This document shows, piece after piece, positions 35,280 to 45,122 of a DNA stretch of 64,000 nt (position 1 is the stretch's first letter; every line of letters starts with the position of its first letter). The position numbers were made by a program, and so were the translations under genes. The stretch comes from Deltaproteobacteria bacterium (GTDB lineage Bacteria; Desulfobacterota; Syntrophorhabdia; Syntrophorhabdales; Syntrophorhabdaceae). The stretch spans positions 124,001-188,000 of the forward strand of contig JAKLET010000001.1 in the NCBI GenBank assembly GCA_022711595.1, in the 5' to 3' direction. The notes under the pieces were generated by a model that was not told where the DNA came from, did no database searches, and was given only the letters and a program-made list of their open reading frames with translations.

Positions 35280-35350
35280 TTGAACGCTTGAACCGTTTAA
35301 GCGTTCAAAAACATTTATTTTTTTACTTTTAAGCGGTTCGATTGGTTCAA
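35280..35350. repeat. 9-nt-spaced inverted repeat between usp and MFS genes
   Basis: TTGAACGCTT (35280-35289), exactly 9 nt (GAACCGTTT), AAGCGTTCAA (35299-35308): perfect 10-bp arms. A related run (AAGCGGTTCGATTGGTTCAAAC) follows after a T-rich stretch. Confidence 0.65.
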
Positions 35351-36735
35351 ACTATTTTTTTATTGTGCATCTTCCCCCTCGCCAGCGACGCGAAGATGCC
35401 GAGGAAAGACAGGCCGGCAAATACAAAAAAGGCCGCCTTGACGCTCTCCATGAAGTGCCCGTAATGCTCCGGGGTAATCTGGATCTTCCCTACAAAAAGC
35501 ATGAACATGAACATAACGATCCCCATGCTGAGCGTCTGGCCGATAACGCGCATCGTCGCCAGTGTGCCCGACGCCACACCGTAGAATCTCTTGTCAACTG
35601 AACCCATCACGGCGTTGGTGTTGGGCGAAACGAAAAGGGCAAAACCGAACCCGAGAAAAAGAAGATTCAGTACTATGAGATGTATCCGGGCACCCTCACT
35701 GATAAAACCGAAAAGCCCGAGCCCGATCACAAGGGACGCCATACCCAGCGAAGAAAGTATCCTGGGTTCCACCCTGTCGGAGATCTTGCCCGTGAAGGTT
35801 GTCAGCAAGGCCTGCATCAGCGGCTGGGCGATCAGGATGAGCCCTGCTGCCTGCGGGCTCATACCTTTGATATACTGGAGGTAAAGGCTGATCAGGAAGG
35901 TGATGGCGAAAGTGGCGCTGTAGTTTATCAGCGTTGCGAGGTTTGAAAAGAGGAATGTCCTGTTGTCAATGAAAAGGCGCATCTCCAGGACGGGGTGCTC
36001 CACCCTGAGCTCCCACATTACAAAAAGGACAAGTCCGGCAAGTCCGGCCGCAAGGAAAAGCCCTCCTCTGATCGATGGAAGCGTCATAAACCCATACATC
36101 GTCAATGTGAACGGAACGATATAGAGCATGGAACCGGCGATGTCGAATTTTTCCCCTTTGGCCTCGGCCCATTCCTCCCTGATCTTCCATATTGTCGTCG
36201 CAAGGACCACGGTGCCGATGGCCACATTGGCGTAGAAAATGCTCCTCCACCCGAAAAGATCCGTCAGGATACCGCCAATGAACGGCCCCGCGGAAAGCCC
36301 CACATAGACCGCGGTGAGAACGATACCCAACGCCTTGCCCCGCTCGTTGGCCGGGAATACGGAGGCCACGATGGTGATCCCCGTGCCGAAGATCATTGAA
36401 CTGCCCATGCCCTGGATGACCCTCCAGAAAATAAGTGCGCAGCCCGTTGTAGAAAGGGCCGCGAATATTGAAGAGATACTTACAAGCGCCATGCCCCACA
36501 GAAAGATCTTTTTTCTGCCGTAAACATCGGACGCCCTGCCTATGGGGACAAGAAAGGCGGAGGCGGCAAGAAGGTATGCCGTAGCGACCCAGCTCAGCGA
36601 AATGGCGTCCATTGAGAGGTCCGCCCCTATGCTTGGCAGCGCAACGGTTATCGACGAGGCTATGAAGGGCCCGAGAAAGGCGCTTAAGACCGAAACAAGG
36701 AGGGCGTTCCTTTTGAGACTTCCGTCAATATCCAT
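35347..36735 (-). CDS. MFS drug/solute exporter, DHA2 (14-TM) type
   Basis: 462 aa with about 14 hydrophobic helices. DHA2 motifs: SWVATAYLLAAS, PIGRASDVYGRKKIF (motif A), GMGSSMIFGTG and LGIVLTAVYVGLSAGPFIGGIL (antiporter motif C). Probably proton-driven multidrug export; substrate unknown. Confidence 0.88.
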   Translation of the reverse strand: MDIDGSLKRNALLVSVLSAFLGPFIASSITVALPSIGADLSMDAISLSWVATAYLLAASAFLVPIGRASDVYGRKKIFLWGMALVSISSIFAALSTTGCALIFWRVIQGMGSSMIFGTGITIVASVFPANERGKALGIVLTAVYVGLSAGPFIGGILTDLFGWRSIFYANVAIGTVVLATTIWKIREEWAEAKGEKFDIAGSMLYIVPFTLTMYGFMTLPSIRGGLFLAAGLAGLVLFVMWELRVEHPVLEMRLFIDNRTFLFSNLATLINYSATFAITFLISLYLQYIKGMSPQAAGLILIAQPLMQALLTTFTGKISDRVEPRILSSLGMASLVIGLGLFGFISEGARIHLIVLNLLFLGFGFALFVSPNTNAVMGSVDKRFYGVASGTLATMRVIGQTLSMGIVMFMFMLFVGKIQITPEHYGHFMESVKAAFFVFAGLSFLGIFASLARGKMHNKKIV

Positions 36736-36894
36736 AGAGCGTTATCTACCTTTCAGCCAGACCAATATACCACAGCCTGCGGGCGGACAACAGGCTTTCG
36801 TCGTCCTGAAATAAGTTGACTTTTCCGCTTATCTCCGATATGAAATCTCTGTCGTTCGTATCGACATATCTCAAGAGGAAAGGAAAAAACATCC

Positions 36895-37005
36895 ATGGGT
36901 AAGGGCGATAAAAGGACAAAGAGAGGAAAGATATGGAGAGGCTCCTCCGGCAAAACCAGGCCCAAAGGCAAAAAGACCCGGCCCGTCGAAAAGACTGAAA
37001 AATAG
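36895..37005 (+). CDS. Small ribosomal protein bTHX (36 aa)
   Basis: A short gene easily missed. [19 protein letters not shown] is the diagnostic start of the Thx family, a basic peptide that sits in the head of the 30S subunit. 36 residues, 17 of them Lys or Arg. AGGAAAGG lies about 10 nt before the ATG. Divergent from the MFS gene. Confidence 0.92.
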   Translation: MGKGDKRTKRGKIWRGSSGKTRPKGKKTRPVEKTEK

Positions 37006-37030
37006 CCCCGCTTAACCTGGCCGGCATTGC

Positions 37031-37642
37031 TCATTTTCCCTCAAGGACCGGCCGGGCGCCCTGAGCGATGGATCTGCTCAGGCTGGCGAGCGCCTCGCTC
37101 ATGGCTGCGTTCACGCCGGCGTCGTCCCTTCGCTCAACGGGTGTATTAAAAGAGATGTCCCTGACCAGAACAGGGGCTGACACCCTTTTGCTGTACAATG
37201 CCCATCTTGCCTTTGTTTCGATAAGACCGGATCCGGCGATATCAAAGACCGTGAGGTCTATGGCCACTCGATAGTCCGATACGCTGCCATGGGTATAGGG
37301 AACAACAGCGATACCGGCGGGGGCAAAAAGGACCCTCAGGTTTTCCGTGATGACCATCGGTATCTCTCTTTTAAGCACATATACCCTCTGATCGATAGAT
37401 GAAACATTCGCCATGTTCACCGTGGTTTCCATTATTGTGGACGCACGTTCGATATAACCCGGAACATCGATGGGACCGACAGCGACCACAGGCCCCATGG
37501 ACGAACCGGAAGTGGAGACAACCGGCGCTATGGTGCCAAGCATTGGATAGCCGCCCTGGTTCATCCCCGCGCAGCCCGCCATCATCATGATCATCCCCGC
37601 AATTGTCACCGCAAGAGGAATCTTTTTAATGCATTTCTTCAT
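37031..37642 (-). CDS. PqiC/ABC-transport auxiliary lipoprotein (DUF330-type)
   Basis: 203 aa; lipobox MMAGC (Cys ~24). The mature domain has the family's GPIDVPGYIER and ENLRVLF-type segments. PqiC-like lipoproteins help intermembrane phospholipid transport (MCE systems), but no mlaD/pqiB genes adjoin, so the role is open. Confidence 0.7.
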   Translation of the reverse strand: MKKCIKKIPLAVTIAGMIMMMAGCAGMNQGGYPMLGTIAPVVSTSGSSMGPVVAVGPIDVPGYIERASTIMETTVNMANVSSIDQRVYVLKREIPMVITENLRVLFAPAGIAVVPYTHGSVSDYRVAIDLTVFDIAGSGLIETKARWALYSKRVSAPVLVRDISFNTPVERRDDAGVNAAMSEALASLSRSIAQGARPVLEGK

Positions 37643-37843
37643 GTCCGCCTCCCGTCAATGTTTCGTTTCTGCTGCAGCCGGCAGATAAGACCAATATACA
37701 CAAGTGAACACCCTTCGTCAAAAACACTCAGGCGGTATTTTTGCTTGCAAAAGAAGCACCCCTGCTGTACAAATAAAGATATGCAATCCAATTTTCACGC
37801 TGCGCAGGTCCAGGGAACGACCTCCCGTCGATAAGAGGCAGCT

Positions 37844-38371
37844 TTGAATACCCCCAAAAAAAGCTTCATTAATAACCTTATGAAAAGAGCACAGGAGATC
37901 AGGTCGAGGCAGGCCCTTGAATCTTCGGAGGACCTCGATGATGCGGTGGTGCTTGTCTCCGCGGCCATTCTTGCCGATTCGGTACCCCTGCCCACAATAA
38001 TGAGGGTCACCAGGAACCCGGCATATGCGCGGGCCGTAGGCGCCTTTCTGTGCCTTGTTGTCGCGTCGATCCTCACGTGGATCGAAAAAGATGGTCACAA
38101 GACCTCAAAGAACGAGGTGCTTGCATCGACCTTTCTCGTTCTCTATCAGATGCACGAACGCGATATCATTGCGTCGCTTGCTTCCGAGGGGATGAGGCGC
38201 TTCCAGTCCATAACGCAGGAGGCGCTGGAAAACAGGACGGTGCAGGAATATCTGAACGGCATCAACCAGAGCATTCATCGTTACATCATGACAGGCGACG
38301 ACTCTTTCACGGAAACCTTCAAAGACCTCTACACAGCACTTCTCGAAGAAAAAGAAATAAAACCGGCGTGA
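37844..38371 (+). CDS. Conserved-looking cytoplasmic protein, unknown
   Basis: 175 aa starting at TTG 37844 with AGAGG upstream. Mostly helical; one moderately hydrophobic stretch (YARAVGAFLCLVVASIL). No family recognised. Stands alone between divergent pqiC-like and the M50 gene. Confidence 0.55.
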   Translation: MNTPKKSFINNLMKRAQEIRSRQALESSEDLDDAVVLVSAAILADSVPLPTIMRVTRNPAYARAVGAFLCLVVASILTWIEKDGHKTSKNEVLASTFLVLYQMHERDIIASLASEGMRRFQSITQEALENRTVQEYLNGINQSIHRYIMTGDDSFTETFKDLYTALLEEKEIKPA

Positions 38372-38374
38372 AAC

Positions 38375-38464
38375 GGTTTGTATGGTTTGTATGGTTTGTA
38401 TGGTTTGTATGGTTGGAATAACCAAAGAAACCGAATAAACAGAATAAACCGAATAAACCGGGGT
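38375..38464 (+). repeat. Tandem nonamer GGTTTGTAT x4 with facing arm
   Basis: Left: GGTTTGTAT four times in a row (38375-38410), then GGTTGGAAT. Right: CCAAAGAAA, CCGAATAAA, CAGAATAAA, CCGAATAAA, CCGGGG (38423-38464). The GGTTT core of each left unit faces AAACC of a right unit, giving 5-bp helices every 9 nt. Confidence 0.8.
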
Positions 38465-38579
38465 GACCTGTTCCTCCGCCTATTGCCTGTCTTTTTAAAA
38501 ATAAAAATGATATAGAATAACAGAACGAACACATAAAAAGACCGGCAGCATGCCGGGCCACTCTATTGGAGCGCAGACA

Positions 38580-39305
38580 ATGAATTATGTACTGGCAGTA
38601 CTCTCCATCGGATTCATCATACTTGCCCATGAACTGGGCCACCTTATCGCAGCAAAGCTCTCCGGGATACCCATAAGGGTATTTTCCATCGGTTTCGGCC
38701 CGAAGCTCTTCGCCATGAGAAGGGGCGGCACCGAATACAGGCTGTCCCTTGTCCCGCTGGGCGGTTACGTGATGCCCGACATCGATGACGAAAAGGAGTT
38801 CTTTAACTTTTCCGTGTCCAGGCGGATAGCCATGACCATCGGCGGTCCCGCAGCGAGTATTGTCCTCCCCTTCTTCTGTTTTGCCCTGTCCGATGTGCTT
38901 CGCTTCGGGCCAACATTGACTAATTTCCTCTTTGCACCCCTCTCACAGACCACGGCGGTCTTTATGAAAACTGCGGCGGTCATCCCCATGCTTTTCACGC
39001 ACCACGGGGAGCTTTCCGGAATAGCCGGTATTGTTTCACAGGGCGGCCGCTTCATCGGGATGAACGGGTTCAACCTCCTTCACTTTACTGCCCTCATGAG
39101 CATCAATCTCGCAGTGCTCAACCTGTTGCCCATACCTGTTCTGGACGGCGGCAAGATCGTCATGTATGCCATGGAAAAGATAAGCAGGCACCTCTCGAAG
39201 CTCCATTATCCGCTGGCCGTCGCGGGCTGGGTCTTCATGCTCGCTGTTATGATATACGCGACGATACTCGACGTCGGAAGGCTGACTGGCGGGAAGCTCC
39301 TGTAA
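38580..39305 (+). CDS. M50 site-2 zinc metalloprotease (RseP-like, no PDZ)
   Basis: 241 aa from ATG 38580 (an open frame begins 30 nt upstream). Zinc motif HELGH (~18) in TM1, third ligand region NLLPIPVLDGGK, and SLVPLGGYVMP. The PDZ domain of RseP is missing, as in short SpoIVFB/Sre-type members. It cleaves membrane-embedded substrates such as anti-sigma factors. Confidence 0.88.
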   Translation: MNYVLAVLSIGFIILAHELGHLIAAKLSGIPIRVFSIGFGPKLFAMRRGGTEYRLSLVPLGGYVMPDIDDEKEFFNFSVSRRIAMTIGGPAASIVLPFFCFALSDVLRFGPTLTNFLFAPLSQTTAVFMKTAAVIPMLFTHHGELSGIAGIVSQGGRFIGMNGFNLLHFTALMSINLAVLNLLPIPVLDGGKIVMYAMEKISRHLSKLHYPLAVAGWVFMLAVMIYATILDVGRLTGGKLL

Positions 39306-39344
39306 CCGCACCGTCTGTCCTTGGAACCTTAAAGGAGGGTTGCC

Positions 39345-39842
39345 ATGAATGAAACAGATCAGGCCGGGACTGCCGAAAAGAAGCTCGAAGGGATAGGCGG
39401 CTGGCTTATCCTTGTGGCTATCGGTCTGTGCGTAAGCCCGATCAAGATCGGTGTCGGTCTCGTTCGCGACGTCTTGCCGGCTTTTTCCGGCGGGGTATGG
39501 GAAAAACTGACAACCGCAGGCTCTCCGGCCTATGATCCTCTCTGGGCGCCTCTTCTCATCATGGAAATGGTCGGCAACATCATCTTCATACTTTTTCCCC
39601 TGGCCATCCTTTTCTTCTTTTTCACCAAAAAGAGGTCCACGCCCCTCCTCGTGATCATCTTCCTTCTGTCGAACCTTGCATTCGTGGTCGCTGATTACGT
39701 TGTCGCCATGAGGATCCCCGTAGTCGCGTCCATGCCTGACGAATCGACGCCTGTTGAGATCATACGGGTTGCCATTGCCTGCGCCATCTGGGTCCCCTAT
39801 TTCCTCAAGTCAAAACGGGTCAGGAACACCTTTGTGAAGTAA
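39345..39842 (+). CDS. DUF2569 membrane protein
   Basis: 165 aa, four helices; GIGGWLIL at the start and VPYFLKSKRVRNTFV at the end are typical of DUF2569. Function unknown. GGAGGG upstream; 39 nt after the protease gene and probably cotranscribed. Confidence 0.8.
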   Translation: MNETDQAGTAEKKLEGIGGWLILVAIGLCVSPIKIGVGLVRDVLPAFSGGVWEKLTTAGSPAYDPLWAPLLIMEMVGNIIFILFPLAILFFFFTKKRSTPLLVIIFLLSNLAFVVADYVVAMRIPVVASMPDESTPVEIIRVAIACAIWVPYFLKSKRVRNTFVK

Positions 39843-39920
39843 CGAGGGGTGATGGGTTATGGGTCATTGGTGATAGGAAGAACGGTTTCTCGAGCACCTA
39901 CAGCCAATAATCAGATCATC

Positions 39921-40053
39921 AATTATTCCAATTCCAGATCAAAAATGATGCCGAGGCGGCAACGAGGAGCCGACGCAGGCGTACTGTAGTACGTCGAGGA
40001 GTGCGACGAGGAAGACAACGAAGGGAGCACTTTGATGTGGAATTGGAATTATT
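39921..40053. repeat. 133-bp inverted-repeat element overlapping the coaX stop codon
   Basis: Left terminal arm 39921-39947 and right arm 40028-40053 are near-perfect complements (core CCAATTCCA-ATCAAA). Between them is a purine-rich stretch with recurring CGAGGAG/CGACGAGG motifs around the palindrome GTACTGTAGTAC (39981-39992). The right arm includes the coaX stop codon (40049-40051). It may be a small mobile or REP-like element. Confidence 0.65.
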
Positions 40054-40831
40054 TGAACTTGTGATGGTCCTTATTCTTCTCGTAGAGTATCTTCAATCCT
40101 TCAAGCGTGAGGAACTCGTCAACGACGTCGATCGTCTGGGAACCTTTGTAGATCAGGCTTGACAATCCACCGGTAGCGATGACATAAGGATCGGTCCCTA
40201 CCTCGTCCTTCATCCTCCTCACTATGCCGTCCACAAGGCTGACATAACCGTAGGTTATACCGGCCTGCATGGCCTGCACGGTGTTCTTGCCTATGAGTGA
40301 CCTGGGCTGGACGAGTTCCACCCGCGGCAGCTTCGAGGCCCGCTCGAACAGGGCATCAAGAGATATCAGGATCCCCGGGGCAATGGAACCTCCGGCATAT
40401 TCACCCTTCGGCGTAATATAGTCAAAGGTGGTGGCCGTACCGAAATCAACTATTATAAGGGCTTTTTTGTATTTATCGTAACCCGCGACAGCATTCACGA
40501 TCCTGTCGGCGCCAAGCTCGGATGCGTTCTCGTAAAGAATGGGCATACCCGTCTTGATCCCCGGTTCAACAACGATGGGCATGATGCCGATGTACTTCCT
40601 GCAGACGATCTCGAAGGGTATGAGAAGGGGCGGCACGACGCATGACACTATGGCGCTGTGGATCTCGTTCAGGCGTATCTTTTCGATATAAAGAAGGCTG
40701 TTGAGAAGAATGGCGTATTCGTCGACTGTCTTTGTAAGGGCCGTGCTCAGTCTCCAGTGATTGAGGAGCTTGCCCTCGTGGTAGACACCAAAAACAATGT
40801 TTGTGTTGCCGATATCGATGACCAGTAACAT
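40049..40831 (-). CDS. coaX: Type III pantothenate kinase
   Basis: 260 aa. First step of CoA synthesis. ASKHA phosphate loop [40 protein letters not shown] and ATGGLSS. ATG overlaps the birA stop by 1 nt (TAATG). The C terminus (KNKDHHKFK) is encoded partly by the inverted-repeat arm. Confidence 0.95.
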   Translation of the reverse strand: MLLVIDIGNTNIVFGVYHEGKLLNHWRLSTALTKTVDEYAILLNSLLYIEKIRLNEIHSAIVSCVVPPLLIPFEIVCRKYIGIMPIVVEPGIKTGMPILYENASELGADRIVNAVAGYDKYKKALIIVDFGTATTFDYITPKGEYAGGSIAPGILISLDALFERASKLPRVELVQPRSLIGKNTVQAMQAGITYGYVSLVDGIVRRMKDEVGTDPYVIATGGLSSLIYKGSQTIDVVDEFLTLEGLKILYEKNKDHHKFK

Positions 40832-41796
40832 TAGAAGTTCACATCTCCTGCAATGATTTTTTTTATCTTTCCGTCTATGTCAAGAAGGATGGCCCCGTCC
40901 CGGTCTATACCCCTGGCGATCCCTTTGTAGGATTCGCCCATCTGGTTGATCTCGAGGCGTTTTCCGCGGATCCGGGCCTTCTCTTCCCAGATATCACAGA
41001 TGGCCATTTCGCCGTCTTCCCTGAAAAGGTTGTAATATCTCTCAAGGTTGGACATCAGAATACCACACACCCTGGGCCTTTCAAATGTTTTTTTTGTCGC
41101 CATGGAGAGTGAGGTCGCCCTGGCCTTTATCTCCTGGTCCATGTCCTTCGGCTCCAGGTTCACGTTGAGCCCGATACCGATGATGACGAACCGGACCATG
41201 TCCGCCTCCGTGGACAGTTCAAGGAGGGTCCCCGATATCTTCCTGTCGTGCAGGAGCACATCGTTGGGCCATTTCAGTGACGCTTCCAGGCCGGTAAGTT
41301 CCCCGATCGTATCGGATACGGCAAGAGAAGATAAAAATGTAATGGGATAAACAGTCGAGGGGTGGATCGCAGGCCGTAATATCACAGAAAAATAGATGTT
41401 CTTTCCCGCAGGGGAAGACCATTTCCGGCCAAGCCTGCCCTTGCCTTTCTCCTGTGATTCAGCAACCACGCAGGTCCCTTCCGGCTCGCCTGCCAGCGCC
41501 TGTTTGAAGGCCAGCGAGTTCGTTGAATCGATCTTGTCCCGGTGGATGATCCGGCGCCCGATAACGTCGGTCTTCCTGTATCGGTCGATCTCCCACCCAT
41601 AGAGCCTGTCAGGGGTGCCAGCAAGATGGTAGCCTTTCCCCTTTGATTTTTCGATATTATATCCGTACCGTTCAAGCTGGTTCATATATTTCCAGACGGC
41701 CGTCCTTGACACCCCCAGCCTGCCCGATATGCGATCACCCGATATGAACCCGTCACTTTCCCTGAGATACCTCAAGACCTCGCCCAGATTATCCAT
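40831..41796 (-). CDS. birA: Bifunctional biotin operon repressor/biotin-protein ligase
   Basis: 321 aa. N-terminal winged helix-turn-helix ([25 protein letters not shown]), central ligase ([27 protein letters not shown]) and C-terminal SH3-like domain. Regulates biotin genes and biotinylates carboxylases; bioB lies in the same window. Overlaps fusA by 8 nt. Confidence 0.95.
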   Translation of the reverse strand: MDNLGEVLRYLRESDGFISGDRISGRLGVSRTAVWKYMNQLERYGYNIEKSKGKGYHLAGTPDRLYGWEIDRYRKTDVIGRRIIHRDKIDSTNSLAFKQALAGEPEGTCVVAESQEKGKGRLGRKWSSPAGKNIYFSVILRPAIHPSTVYPITFLSSLAVSDTIGELTGLEASLKWPNDVLLHDRKISGTLLELSTEADMVRFVIIGIGLNVNLEPKDMDQEIKARATSLSMATKKTFERPRVCGILMSNLERYYNLFREDGEMAICDIWEEKARIRGKRLEINQMGESYKGIARGIDRDGAILLDIDGKIKKIIAGDVNF

Positions 41797-43831
41797 TTTC
41801 TATCCTGTCATAGTGAGAAAAGTACATTGTAAAGGAGGCCCTTCCCTGGGAAAGCGACCTGATGTCGGTGGAATACCCGAACATGTTTGTGAGCGGTGCA
41901 TTCGCCTCCACAACGGTGTATTTGTCCTTCGTCGAGATATCGGCTATCTGGCATTTGCGAGAATTCAGATCACCGATGATCTCGCCCAAAAATTCGTTCG
42001 GCGTCGTCACCGTCAGCGACATGACCGGCACCAGCAGTACGGGCCCGGCATGTTCGCAAGCGTCCCGAAGCGCGTCATATGCGGCCATTTTCAGCGTAAG
42101 CCTGGCAAACTCGGGGTTGTTGAAGGTGGCATCGTTGATCTGTACCTTCACGTCGGTCAGGGGATATCCCTTGAGCACCCCGATGTTGGAAGCCTCATGG
42201 ATGCCCTCTTCAATGGCCGGGACAAAGGGATAGACGATGCTGTCCCCGGCTATGTTCGAAGTGACAAGCATACCCTCTCCCCTGCCGTTGGGACCGATGG
42301 CGATGGATACCCATCCCTTGCAAGGAACGTTGTTGATGAGCTTTTCAAAGGTGTGCTCCCGTGTTATGGCCTTCTCGATGCTCTCCTTGTACACGACCTG
42401 GGGCTTGCCGACGTGCAGGTCGATGCCGAACTCCTCTTTGATCCGGTGCATGATCACGTCGAGGTGCAGCTCTCCCATGCCGGAAACTATTGTCTGATAG
42501 GCATCTTCGTCCGCCTTGAGGACGAACGTCGGGTCCTCTTCCGATATCCTCCTGAGCGCAAGCATCAGTTTGTCCTGGTCCACGTTCCTGGCCGGTTCGA
42601 CGGCAATGGAGATGACGGGCTGGTAAACCTCGATAGGCTCGAGGAGCAGCGGTTTTGTCTGGGTCAGGGTATGCCCCGTGGATGTCTCCTTGAGGCCGAC
42701 GATGCCGACGATGGCACCCGTCCTCGCTTCCTCGACGCGGTCCTTGTGGTTCGCGTGCATTTTGTATATGCGGGAAATCTTCTCCTTCTTCCCGAGATTC
42801 ACATTATACACATCTCCCCCGACCTTGATCGAACCCGAATAGATCCTTATATAGGTGAGCTTCCTGCCCTCCTCGAGGACGATCTTGAAGGCCAGGGCCG
42901 CAAGGTCTTCTGAATCGGTGGCCCTTCGCTCCTCTGCCTCGCCTGTCGCCGGGTTTTCCCCCGTCACGGGCGGCACATCCAGAGGTGAGGGCAGATAGCG
43001 GACAACTGCGTCGAGGAGCGGCTGGATCCCCTTGTTTCTCAGGGCCGCACCGCAGAGCACAGGGACGCATTTGAGCGCGATGGTGCCCTTGCGAAGGGCG
43101 CCGTATATCCGCGAAGGCTCTATCTCCGCGCCTTCAAGGTAGAGTTCCATCAGTTCATCGTCAAAAAGGGAGATCCTGTCGAAAAGTTTCTCACGCCAGG
43201 CAAGGGCCTGCTCTTTATATTCCCGGGGTATGGAGATCGTACGGTACGTTGCGCCGAGGTCCTCTTCCTCCCATGCAATGGCCTCCATGGTCACGAGATC
43301 GACGATACCGTAAAAGCCGTCCTCCCTGCCCAGGGGGATCTGGAGCGGTATCGGGTCGGCGCCGAACTTTTCCACTATCATGTCTATGACGCGGAAGAAA
43401 TCGGACCCGATGCGGTCAAGTTTGTTGATGAAGGCAATGCGGGGCACATGGTACTTGTCCGCCTGGTGCCACACCGTTTCGGTCTGGGGCTCCACCCCTC
43501 CGACACCGCAAAATACAGCCACCATACCGTCGAGCACCCTGAGGGAACGTTCCACCTCAATGGTAAAATCGACGTGTCCCGGGGTGTCGATGAGCTGGAC
43601 CTCGTGATCGTTCCAGTAGAGAGTGGTCACCGCCGATGTGATGGTGATGCCGCGTTCCTGTTCCTGGGGCAGATAATCCATGACCGCCGTGCCCTCGTGG
43701 ACCTCGCCGATCTTGTGGGTCCGGCCGGTATAATAGAGGATCCGCTCCGTTACCGTCGTCTTGCCTGCGTCGATATGGGCAGCGATCCCGATGTTCCTGA
43801 TCCTGGAAAGCCGCAGCTGTTCTTTCTTCAT
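41789..43831 (-). CDS. fusA: Elongation factor G (non-ribosomal-operon copy)
   Basis: 680 aa from ATG 43831. G1 [10 protein letters not shown]2 RGITITSA, G3 DTPGHVDF, G4 NKLDR, and domain IV-V blocks. EF-G drives translocation. Its operon with birA and coaX and the absence of rps/rpl genes suggest a paralogue (EF-G2-type) to the main fusA. Confidence 0.92.
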   Translation of the reverse strand: MKKEQLRLSRIRNIGIAAHIDAGKTTVTERILYYTGRTHKIGEVHEGTAVMDYLPQEQERGITITSAVTTLYWNDHEVQLIDTPGHVDFTIEVERSLRVLDGMVAVFCGVGGVEPQTETVWHQADKYHVPRIAFINKLDRIGSDFFRVIDMIVEKFGADPIPLQIPLGREDGFYGIVDLVTMEAIAWEEEDLGATYRTISIPREYKEQALAWREKLFDRISLFDDELMELYLEGAEIEPSRIYGALRKGTIALKCVPVLCGAALRNKGIQPLLDAVVRYLPSPLDVPPVTGENPATGEAEERRATDSEDLAALAFKIVLEEGRKLTYIRIYSGSIKVGGDVYNVNLGKKEKISRIYKMHANHKDRVEEARTGAIVGIVGLKETSTGHTLTQTKPLLLEPIEVYQPVISIAVEPARNVDQDKLMLALRRISEEDPTFVLKADEDAYQTIVSGMGELHLDVIMHRIKEEFGIDLHVGKPQVVYKESIEKAITREHTFEKLINNVPCKGWVSIAIGPNGRGEGMLVTSNIAGDSIVYPFVPAIEEGIHEASNIGVLKGYPLTDVKVQINDATFNNPEFARLTLKMAAYDALRDACEHAGPVLLVPVMSLTVTTPNEFLGEIIGDLNSRKCQIADISTKDKYTVVEANAPLTNMFGYSTDIRSLSQGRASFTMYFSHYDRIENG

Positions 43832-43982
43832 TTTCGCATAAGATATAGACCTAAGATGATGCAAAAGTCAACAAAGAAGGCTGAAAGCAAAGGGCTTTAT
43901 CTTTGCTTGCAATTGGCAGCGGGAAGGTGTTAATTCTTATCGTGCCGGCAAAGCGGCAGACCTTTTGAAAAAGGACGTGAAC

Positions 43983-44771
43983 ATGGATACAAGACACATT
44001 CTCTACTCCACGCAGGGAAAGATAGCCACCATAACCCTCAACAGGCCCGATGCAAAGAACGCTTTCAGCCCCGAAATGATATCCCTGTGGCGTGAATTCC
44101 TCGAAAAGGCAAAGAACGATGATACCGTGAGCGTTGTCGTCGTGACGGGTACAGGGGACACCTTCTGCTCCGGCGGGGACATCCGTGATATGGCCGAGGG
44201 CAAACTCAAGTCCTGGGAGATGAAAAAGTTCCTCTGGGACGGGGTGCATCGCATCATATTTGCGCTGGAGGACCTCGATAAACCCGTCATTGCCGCCATA
44301 AACGGGGCCGCAATGGGAGCCGGCATGGACATGGCGATCATGTGCGATATGAGGGTGGCCTCCGACAGGGCAAAGCTTGCCGAATCGTACATAACGATGG
44401 GGCTCGCCCCCGGTGATGGAGGGGCATGGTTCCTGCCGAGGCTCGTCGGTACGTCGAAGGCCCTGGAACTCCTGTTGACGGCGGACGTGCTCAGCGCTCC
44501 CGAGGCGCTCTCGCTGGGTATCGTCAACCGCGTTGTGCCCCATGAAAAACTCATGGAGGAGACAATGAAGCTTGCCGGGAAGATCGCCGGCAAACCTCCT
44601 CTGGCCGTGAGAATGATGAAGCGCGCCGTCTACCAGGGCACGACAGGCACGCTCAGGGCCCACCTCGATTACATCTCTTCACAATTGTCCCTCCTGTCGG
44701 AAACACATGACCACGCCGAGGCGGCGCGGGCGTTCCTCGAAAAGAGAAAACCTGTCTTTACCGGAAGTTAA
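43983..44771 (+). CDS. Enoyl-CoA hydratase/isomerase family protein
   Basis: 262 aa from ATG 43983 (AAGGA 7 nt upstream; TTG 43965 is less likely). Crotonase fold: ITLNRPDAKNAFSPEM, oxyanion-hole CSGGDIRDM and NGAAMGAGMD. The position of the second catalytic Glu (GLAPGDGG) carries Asp, so it may be a specialised hydratase or isomerase of beta-oxidation or aromatic-acid degradation. Confidence 0.9.
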   Translation: MDTRHILYSTQGKIATITLNRPDAKNAFSPEMISLWREFLEKAKNDDTVSVVVVTGTGDTFCSGGDIRDMAEGKLKSWEMKKFLWDGVHRIIFALEDLDKPVIAAINGAAMGAGMDMAIMCDMRVASDRAKLAESYITMGLAPGDGGAWFLPRLVGTSKALELLLTADVLSAPEALSLGIVNRVVPHEKLMEETMKLAGKIAGKPPLAVRMMKRAVYQGTTGTLRAHLDYISSQLSLLSETHDHAEAARAFLEKRKPVFTGS

Positions 44772-45122
44772 GATGATCATTCTGCGTGACAGGGCAAAAT
44801 ACACCCGCCGCTGAACATAGACAAGGCAGGCCTGACACGGTTTTAGACTTCAAAGGACAGCGGCGTCTGTCTGAATGCCCGAACCCTTCAAACACCAGAA
44901 GCAAAAAGAGGAATTCCCGCCTTTCACACCCGAACGGTTGAAACTGTCTTTTACGACAAGCGGGTGCAAGACAGGTCTTTTTACTTTTTTTCAACCTCCT
45001 TTTCTCCCCCTGTCTCAGGTAAATAAAGATAAGAAATCAGGGATTCCCCTATTGTTGGGGCCCTTCTTAAAGGTCTACAATGAATTATACACACCGCAGT
45101 TTACTAAAAAAGGGGGTTCACA
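44772..45122. other. Intergenic spacer
   Basis: 351 bp with only unsupported ORFs. Traces of nonamer units (GAACGGTTGAAACTG ~44932) and a T-rich tract follow the crotonase gene. Promoter of the Cache gene presumably near 45060-45090 (no clear motif). Confidence 0.45.

Noticed and set aside
38375-38464. GGTTTGTAT run as a CRISPR array
   Set aside because: Units are 9 nt without spacers and no cas genes are present.
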